NCBI GenBank assembly: GCA_035940955.1
Contig: DASZEJ010000089.1
Coordinates: 1 to 18,328, forward strand
Reading direction: 5' to 3'
Length of the DNA stretch: 18,328 nt
Source of the DNA: CADCVT01 sp035940955
GTDB taxonomy: Bacteria; Actinomycetota; Thermoleophilia; Solirubrobacterales; Solirubrobacteraceae
Numbering within the stretch: the stretch's first letter is position 1; every line of letters begins with the position of its first letter. The notes below the pieces were generated by a model. It saw only the letters and a program-made list of their open reading frames with translations, was not told where the DNA came from and ran no database searches. Shown in pieces: positions 13,841 to 18,328 of the stretch. The position numbers and the translations under genes are program-made.

Positions 13841-14140
13841 CTACTCGGCCACCACGTGCATGTGCTCGAGCCGCTCGAGCTTGATCGCCGAGTCGAGCGC
13901 GGGGTCGATCCGGTCGTGGGAGACCCGGTGCTCGCGGCTCTTCATGTACGCCTTGAAGCAGTCGCGGTCGGTCCAGCGGCTGACCATCACGAGCTCGCCG
14001 GGGTCGCGGTCGGACTGCCAGACCTGCAGGTCCACGAACCCCTCGAAGGCGTCGACGAGCCGCGCACGGCGGCGGAAGGCGGCGACCAGCTCCTCGGCGC
14101 GCTCCGGGGGCACGCGCAGGCGCGAGAGGGAGACGTACAT
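13841..14140 (-). CDS. Antibiotic biosynthesis monooxygenase (ABM) domain protein
   Basis: 99-aa single dimeric alpha/beta barrel domain (ABM fold), the type used by cofactor-free monooxygenases and by IsdG/MhuD-like heme-degrading enzymes. The pattern is MYVSLSRLRVPPERAEELVAAF, then GFVDLQVWQSDRDPGELVMVSRWTD, then FKAYMKSREH. The Trp of SRW and the His of SREH or SHD are in positions where heme-degrading members have their Trp and His. The N-terminal Asn of that group appears replaced by Ser6, so heme degradation is doubtful. ATG 14140 is preceded by TAGGCT (14156-14151) 10 nt upstream. It is first in a probable three-gene unit with the 137-aa protein and the LLM oxidoreductase. Confidence 0.82.
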   Translation of the reverse strand: MYVSLSRLRVPPERAEELVAAFRRRARLVDAFEGFVDLQVWQSDRDPGELVMVSRWTDRDCFKAYMKSREHRVSHDRIDPALDSAIKLERLEHMHVVAE

Positions 14141-14150
14141 TGCGCCCGCA

Positions 14151-14156
14151 AGCCTA
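14151..14156 (-). promoter_or_regulatory. -10-like hexamer of the ABM-domain gene
   Basis: TAGGCT on the minus strand lies 10 nt before the ATG at 14140. A transcript starting 6-7 nt after it would have a leader of only about 3-4 nt. No ribosome binding site or recognisable -35 is present. It lies in the 37-bp gap after the 57-aa membrane protein gene, so read-through from the mutase operon is also possible. Confidence 0.35.
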
Positions 14157-14177
14157 CGCCGGAACGGTGACTGGCGT

Positions 14178-14351
14178 TCAGCGCTCCCGCGGAAGGAGCA
14201 TCAGGGCCAGCACGGCCGCCAGGAGGGCCATCGTCCCGAACGTGAGCGCCGTGCCGAGGTTCGCGGCCCCGACCAGCTCGGCGACGAGGGTCCCGGCGAG
14301 GAAGGCGCCGGCGAGGATCGCGGCCTCGACCGCCAGGCTGCGGCGCCTCAC
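14178..14351 (-). CDS. Small two-helix membrane protein, 57 aa, coupled to meaB
   Basis: Short frame beginning GTG 14351, which forms a GTGA 4-bp overlap with the meaB stop codon, and ending TGA 14178. The product has a basic N-terminus (VRRRS). Two hydrophobic segments follow, at about residues 6-27 (LAVEAAILAGAFLAGTLVAELV) and 32-52 (LGTALTFGTMALLAAVLALML). It has a short charged tail, PRER. It looks like a two-pass membrane protein with both ends probably on the cytoplasmic side. No family is recognised. The overlap is the same type that joins the mutase to meaB, which argues that this is a real, co-translated gene. Confidence 0.68.
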   Translation of the reverse strand: MRRRSLAVEAAILAGAFLAGTLVAELVGAANLGTALTFGTMALLAAVLALMLLPRER

Positions 14352-15301
14352 TGCGCCGCCCCCGCCCGCTCCTCGAGCCGCTCGACGAGCGACGCCACGT
14401 CGAGCCCGGGGTCCTGCTCGCCGAGGAACCGCAGGCCGGCGCGCCGGCCGCCGAGCGCCCGCAGCCCGCGCTCGCCGTGCTCGGCCGCGAAGTCCGCCAG
14501 CGCGCTCGTGCGGCGCGACTCGGTCCGCCGCGCCGGCAGGTCGAGGCGCTCCCGGTGGGCGTCGAGCGCGGCGACCAGCTCGCCGATCCCGCTCGCGGGC
14601 GCGATGCTCGACACCGCGACGACCGGCGTGTCGCGCGCGCCGAGCGACCGCAGCGCCGAGCTCAGGTCGCGCCGGGCGCGCAGCGCGACGTCGCCGAGGT
14701 CCGCCTTCGTCACGACCAGCACGTCGGGCACCTCCATGATCCCCGCCTTGATGAACTGCAGCGCGTCGCCGGACCCCGGCTGGACGATCACCGCCACCGT
14801 GTCCGCGACCTCCGCGACCTCGGTCTCGCTCTGCCCGACGCCGACGGTCTCGATCACGACGACGTCGAACGCGGCCGACAGCGCCTGCGCCGCCGCGCGC
14901 GTCGCCGGGGCCAGCCCGCCGAGCCGCCCGCCCGCGGCGGTCGAGCGGATGACCACGCCGCGGTCGGCCGGGTCGAACTCGATCCGCGCCCGGTCGCCGA
15001 GCAGCGAGCCGCCGCTGCGCTTGGACGACGGGTCGACGGCGAGCACCGCGACCGTCCGCCCGGCCTCCCGCCACTCGCGCACCAGCGCGCTCAGCAGCGA
15101 CGACTTCCCCGCGCCCGGCGGCCCTGTCACGCCGATCACGTGCGCGCCCGGCTCGCCGCCGAGGGCCGCGGGGGAGAGCGCGCGCAGCAGCTCCGCCACC
15201 TCGCCCGCCCGCGCGCGGTTCTCGATCAGGTTCAGCGCTGCGGGCGCGGCGGACAGGTCGCGGTCGCGAAGGCGTGCGGCGAGCCCGGCCGCGTCCGTCA
15301 C
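14348..15301 (-). CDS. meaB: Methylmalonyl-CoA mutase-associated GTPase MeaB (ArgK family)
   Basis: 317-aa G3E-class P-loop GTPase that assists B12-dependent acyl-CoA mutases. It gates loading of adenosylcobalamin and protects or reactivates the mutase. The Walker A motif is GPPGAGKS (60-67). A VDPSSKRSGGSLLGDRARI segment (residues 89-107) typical of MeaB/ArgK follows. The Walker B/switch region is VVVIETVGVGQSE (147-159), and the guanine-specificity motif is TKAD (198-201). Length matches the family (about 320-330 aa). GTG 15301 overlaps the mutase stop codon by 4 bp (GTGA), so translation is coupled to the mutase it should serve. Its own stop is overlapped the same way by the small membrane protein gene. 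Confidence 0.95.
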   Translation of the reverse strand: MTDAAGLAARLRDRDLSAAPAALNLIENRARAGEVAELLRALSPAALGGEPGAHVIGVTGPPGAGKSSLLSALVREWREAGRTVAVLAVDPSSKRSGGSLLGDRARIEFDPADRGVVIRSTAAGGRLGGLAPATRAAAQALSAAFDVVVIETVGVGQSETEVAEVADTVAVIVQPGSGDALQFIKAGIMEVPDVLVVTKADLGDVALRARRDLSSALRSLGARDTPVVAVSSIAPASGIGELVAALDAHRERLDLPARRTESRRTSALADFAAEHGERGLRALGGRRAGLRFLGEQDPGLDVASLVERLEERAGAAQ

Positions 15302-17274
15302 GCGGACGCCGTCGCGCCCTGGCCCACCAGCCCGACGATGTCGCGCATGATCCGCGTGAGGTCGAAGTCCTTGGGCGTGTAGACCGCCGCCACGCCCGCC
15401 GCCTTCAGCGGCTCGACGTCGGCCTCCGGGATGATCCCGCCGACGACCACCGGGGCGTCCACGCCGGCCTCGCGCAGCGCGTCGATGACGCTCGGGATCA
15501 GCTCGCGGTGCGAGCCGGAGAGGATCGACAGGCCGACGACGTGGACGCCCTCCTGCAGCGCGCTCGCCGCGATCTGGGCGGGCGTCAGCCGGATCCCCTC
15601 GTAGACCACGTCCATCCCGGCGTCGCGGGCGCGCACCGCGATCTGCTCCGCGCCGTTGGAGTGCCCGTCGAGCCCGGGCTTGCCGACGAGGATCTTCACG
15701 CGGCGCCCGAGCGCCTCCGACACCCGCTCGACCTCCTCGCGGATGTCCTCGAGGTCGCCGCCGCCCGGCTCGCCCGCGGCCTCGCCGACGCCGGTCGGCG
15801 CGCGGTAGGAGCCGAACACGTCCCGCAGCGCCTGCGCCCACTCGCCGGTCGTCACGCCCGCGCGCGCCGCGGCGATCGTGGCCTCCATGATGTTCTCGTC
15901 CGACTCGGCGACGCGCCGCAGCTCGGCCAGCGCGCGCTCCGCCGCGCCCGCGTCGCGGCCCGCGCGCCACGCGGCGACGGCCTCGCGCTGCTCGGCCTCC
16001 ACCGCCGGGTCGACCACGAGGATGCCGCCCTCGGCGTCCGCGGTCAGCGGCGACGGCTCGGTCTCGACGAACCGGTTGAGCCCGACGACGACCTGCTCGC
16101 CGGCCTCGATGCGCCGGATGCGCTCGCGGTGCGAGTCGACCAGAGCCGCCTTCATGTACGGCACCGCCTCGACCGCCCCGCCGTGCTCGGCGACGACCGC
16201 CATCTCGGCCCGCGCGCCCTCGACCAGCTCGGCGACGAGGCCCTCCATCACCTTCGACCCCTCGAAGACGTCCGGGTACTCGAGCAGGTCGGTCTCGTAG
16301 GCGAGGACCTGCTGGATGCGCAGCGACCACTGCTGGTCCCACGGGCGCGGCAGGCCGAGCGCCTCGTTCCACGCCGGCAGCTGGATCGCGCGCGCCCGCG
16401 CGCTGCGGCCCAGCGTCACCGCGAGCGCCTCGAGCACGATGCGCTGGACGTTGTTCTCCGGCTGCTGCTCGGTGAGCCCGAGCGAGTTGACCTGCACGCC
16501 GTAGCGGAACCGCAGGTGCTTGGGGTCGCTCACCCCGTAGCGCTCGCGCCCCAGCTCCTCCCACAGCTGCGACATCGCGCGCAGCTTCGCGTGCTCCTCG
16601 ACGAAGCGAACGCCCGCGTTGACGAAGAACGAGATCCGGCCGAACACCGGCCCGATCAGCTCCTGGTCGACGCGCTCGCGCACCGCGTCCAGCACCGCGA
16701 TCGCGTTGGAGAGCGAGTACGCGATCTCCTGCACCGGCGTCGCGCCCGCCTCCTGCAGGTGGTACGAGCAGATGTTGATCGGGTTCCACTTCGGGATCCG
16801 CGTGACCGTGTACGCGACCATGTCGGCGATCAGCCGCATCGACGGGCCGGGCGGGAACGCGTAGGTGCCGCGCGCGAGGAACTCCTTGATGATGTCGTTC
16901 TGCGTCGTGCCGGCGAGCGCGTCCTCCGCGACGCCCTGCTCCTCGGCCGCGACGACGTAGAGCGCCAGCAGCCACGCCGCCGTCGCGTTGATCGTCATCG
17001 AGGTGTTCATCCGGTCGAGCGGGATGCCCTCCATGAGCGTCGCCATGTCGCCCCGGTGGGCGATCGGGACGCCGACCTTGCCGACCTCGCCCCGCGCCAG
17101 CTCGTGGTCGGCGTCGTAGCCGGTCTGCGTGGGAAGGTCGAACGCGACCGACAGGCCGGTCTGCCCCTTCGCGAGGTTGCGGCGGTACAGCTCGTTGGAC
17201 TTCGCGGCGGTCGAGTGCCCCGCGTACGTCCGCATCATCCACGGCCGGTCGGGCTGGTCCAGGCGCACGCTCAT
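15298..17274 (-). CDS. meaA: MeaA-type B12-dependent acyl-CoA mutase (ethylmalonyl-CoA mutase-like)
   Basis: 658-aa single-chain adenosylcobalamin-dependent mutase. The substrate-binding TIM barrel begins RPWMMRTYAGHSTAAKSNELYRR (about 10-32) and LAKGQTGLSVAFDLPTQTGYD. Methylmalonyl-CoA mutases typically read RPWTIRQYAGFST here. The RTYAGHS version and the PKWNPINICSYHLQEAG segment match the MeaA group, described as ethylmalonyl-CoA mutase of the ethylmalonyl-CoA pathway. The C-terminal B12 domain has the DxHxxG cobalt-ligand motif (Asp536, His538, Gly541), then LSILSGSH and VVGGIIPEAD. ATG 17274 lies 8 nt after TACAAT (17288-17283) and has no ribosome binding site, so a leaderless message is predicted. 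No crotonyl-CoA carboxylase (Ccr) gene is in the window, so pathway membership remains an inference. Confidence 0.92.
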   Translation of the reverse strand: MSVRLDQPDRPWMMRTYAGHSTAAKSNELYRRNLAKGQTGLSVAFDLPTQTGYDADHELARGEVGKVGVPIAHRGDMATLMEGIPLDRMNTSMTINATAAWLLALYVVAAEEQGVAEDALAGTTQNDIIKEFLARGTYAFPPGPSMRLIADMVAYTVTRIPKWNPINICSYHLQEAGATPVQEIAYSLSNAIAVLDAVRERVDQELIGPVFGRISFFVNAGVRFVEEHAKLRAMSQLWEELGRERYGVSDPKHLRFRYGVQVNSLGLTEQQPENNVQRIVLEALAVTLGRSARARAIQLPAWNEALGLPRPWDQQWSLRIQQVLAYETDLLEYPDVFEGSKVMEGLVAELVEGARAEMAVVAEHGGAVEAVPYMKAALVDSHRERIRRIEAGEQVVVGLNRFVETEPSPLTADAEGGILVVDPAVEAEQREAVAAWRAGRDAGAAERALAELRRVAESDENIMEATIAAARAGVTTGEWAQALRDVFGSYRAPTGVGEAAGEPGGGDLEDIREEVERVSEALGRRVKILVGKPGLDGHSNGAEQIAVRARDAGMDVVYEGIRLTPAQIAASALQEGVHVVGLSILSGSHRELIPSVIDALREAGVDAPVVVGGIIPEADVEPLKAAGVAAVYTPKDFDLTRIMRDIVGLVGQGATASA

Positions 17275-17282
17275 CGCGGCGG

Positions 17283-17292
17283 ATTGTACGGT
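17283..17292. promoter_or_regulatory. Shared divergent -10 element of the mutase and methyltransferase genes
   Basis: ATTGTACGGT reads as TACGGT on the plus strand (17287-17292) and TACAAT on the minus strand (17288-17283). The two hexamers overlap by the central TA. Both start codons lie exactly 8 nt beyond their hexamers (ATG 17301 plus, ATG 17274 minus). TACAAT is five of six to the sigma-70 consensus. The whole gap between the two start codons is only 26 bp. Confidence 0.55.
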
Positions 17293-17300
17293 CCGGCCCC

Positions 17301-18107
17301 ATGAGGCAGCCCCTCACCGAACGCGTCCGCGACTCGCTGCGCCTGCGCGCGCTCGACGTACGCGACCGCGTGAGCGGGCGGGCGGACCGGCTCGTGCCGC
17401 CGCGGCGGCTCGACTACGCGGGGCACTCGGACTTCGTCGCGACCGGCGAGGAGTTCCTCGCGTACTTCGTCGAGCTGGGCGGCCTGCAGCCGCACCACGC
17501 GGTGCTCGACGTCGGGTGTGGGATGGGGAGGATGGCGCGGCCGCTGGCCGGCTTCCTCAGCAGCGAGGGGTCGTACGACGGCTTCGACGTCAACCGTGAC
17601 GGGATCGGCTGGTGCCGGCGGCGGTACGCCCGGCACGACAACTTCCGCTTCCAGGTCGCCGACCTGTACAACCGCCGCTACAACCCGCACGGCGCGCACG
17701 CCGCGGGCGACTACCGCTTCCCGTACGACGACGAGCGCTTCGACCTCGCCATCCTGACCTCCGTGCTGACCCACCTGCTCGAGCGCGAGGCCGACCACTA
17801 CCTCGCCGAGACCGCCCGCGTCCTCAAGCCGGGCGGGCGGATGCTCGCCACGTTCTTCCTCCTCAACGAGGAGTCGCGCGGGCTCATCGCCGACGGGAGC
17901 GCCGCCCTCGCGTTCCTCGATCCGGACGACCACGTGTCGGTCCTCGACGCCGACCTGCCGGAGGAGGCGGTCGCGTACGACGAGGAGTGGCTCGGCGAGC
18001 GGCTCGCCGAGCACGGCCTGCGGCCCGAGGCGACCCGCTACGGCTCGTGGTGCGGGCGCCCGGACTTCGCCTCCTTCCAGGACCTGATCGTCGCCACGTC
18101 GGCATGA
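17301..18107 (+). CDS. Class I SAM-dependent methyltransferase
   Basis: 268-aa Rossmann-fold methyltransferase. Motif I is VLDVGCGMG (68-76), which binds S-adenosylmethionine. An acidic strand-end follows in YDGFDVN. The post-core reads FDLAILTSVLTHLL, then LAETARVLKPGGRMLATFFL, the typical motif III region. The N-terminal 60 residues (basic, then LDYAGHSDFVATGEEFLAYFVELGG) form a helical cap. The substrate is unknown. Similar proteins are often annotated as glycosyl-modification or generic methyltransferases. ATG 17301 sits 8 nt after TACGGT, with no ribosome binding site. The stop overlaps the start of the metallo-hydrolase gene by 4 bp (ATGA), so the two are coupled. Confidence 0.9.
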   Translation: MRQPLTERVRDSLRLRALDVRDRVSGRADRLVPPRRLDYAGHSDFVATGEEFLAYFVELGGLQPHHAVLDVGCGMGRMARPLAGFLSSEGSYDGFDVNRDGIGWCRRRYARHDNFRFQVADLYNRRYNPHGAHAAGDYRFPYDDERFDLAILTSVLTHLLEREADHYLAETARVLKPGGRMLATFFLLNEESRGLIADGSAALAFLDPDDHVSVLDADLPEEAVAYDEEWLGERLAEHGLRPEATRYGSWCGRPDFASFQDLIVATSA

Positions 18108-18328
18108 GGCTGATCGACGTCCACCACCTCGGCCACCCGCGCGTCATCGGCGCGTTCCTGGTCGACGGCTGCCTCGTCGACCCCGGCCCGGCGTCGTCGC
18201 TCGACGGCCTGCTCGCCGGGCTCGGCGACGAGCGGCCGGAGCGGCTGCTGCTCACCCACATCCATCTCGACCACGCGGGGGCGGCGGGCACGCTCGTCAA
18301 GCGCTGGCCGGACCTCGAGGTCTGGGTG
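18104..18328 (+). CDS. Metallo-beta-lactamase fold hydrolase (partial, 3' end outside window)
   Basis: The first 75 codons of a frame that continues past the window. It begins MRLIDVHHLGHPRVIGAFLVDG, then VDPGPASSLDGLL, typical of the first strands of the fold. The zinc-binding HxHxDH motif follows in THIHLDHAG (His52, His54, Asp56, His57). The family includes glyoxalase II-like and other hydrolases, and the substrate cannot be deduced from this part. ATG 18104 overlaps the methyltransferase stop (ATGA), implying co-translation. Confidence 0.88.
   Translation, partial: MRLIDVHHLGHPRVIGAFLVDGCLVDPGPASSLDGLLAGLGDERPERLLLTHIHLDHAGAAGTLVKRWPDLEVWV

Noticed and set aside
13841..14140. Heme-degrading monooxygenase (IsdG/MhuD) assignment for the ABM protein
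   Set aside because: The Trp and His positions are suggestive, but the conserved N-terminal Asn appears to be Ser, and no heme uptake genes are nearby. Only the ABM fold is claimed.

Overview
The window is about 75% GC by eye and carries densely packed actinobacterial-type genes with frequent GTG starts and short overlaps. Three traits suggest a soil actinobacterium of the class Thermoleophilia, perhaps a Solirubrobacter or Conexibacter relative. These are the secreted S8 protease with DTTPPDT-type Ig repeats and a basic C-terminal domain, the LLM-class oxidoreductase, and the MeaA-type mutase with MeaB. The placement is an inference from family resemblance. I see no tRNA, rRNA, CRISPR array, insertion sequence or prophage gene.

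Layout. 1-402 (-): 5' part of a DUF4383 membrane protein. 484-1734 (-): ferredoxin-reductase-like FAD/NAD(P)H oxidoreductase with a recognisable -35/-10 promoter. 1878-2828 (-) and 2831-3901 (-): nitronate monooxygenase-like flavoprotein immediately downstream of a CDP-glycerol:polyglycerophosphate glycerophosphotransferase-like protein. 3973-5463 and 5460-6209 (+): mannitol-2-dehydrogenase-family sugar-alcohol dehydrogenase coupled to a HAD phosphatase. 6154-7143 (-): moaA of molybdenum cofactor biosynthesis. 7168-7563 (+): small lipoprotein. 7580-8476 (+): SDR oxidoreductase. 8473-9201 (-): Crp/Fnr-like regulator. 9202-9447: regulatory spacer with a tandem duplication, a palindrome and several hairpins. 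9448-12303 (+): large secreted subtilase. 12321-12445: tandem array of a 26-bp unit. 12444-14140 (-): three-gene set (ABM-domain monooxygenase, unknown 137-aa protein, LLM flavin/F420 oxidoreductase). 14178-17274 (-): translationally coupled set of MeaA-type acyl-CoA mutase, MeaB GTPase and a 57-aa two-helix membrane protein. 17301-18107 (+): methyltransferase, overlapping the start of a metallo-beta-lactamase-fold hydrolase that runs off the window.

How the parts work together. The clearest pathway unit is meaA/ecm-meaB: a B12-dependent acyl-CoA mutase with its G-protein chaperone, probably for ethylmalonyl-CoA or methylmalonyl-CoA. The dehydrogenase/HAD pair looks like sugar-alcohol metabolism. 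The other genes appear to be independent housekeeping or redox functions.

The most unusual structural signal is promoter architecture. At two divergent gene pairs (moaA/lipoprotein and meaA/methyltransferase) the two candidate -10 hexamers share a single central TA within GTAC. Each hexamer sits only 6-8 nt from its start codon, which predicts back-to-back leaderless transcripts from one symmetric element. Other points worth a look are the 26-bp array between convergent genes, the structured leader of the protease, and the small membrane protein coupled to meaB.
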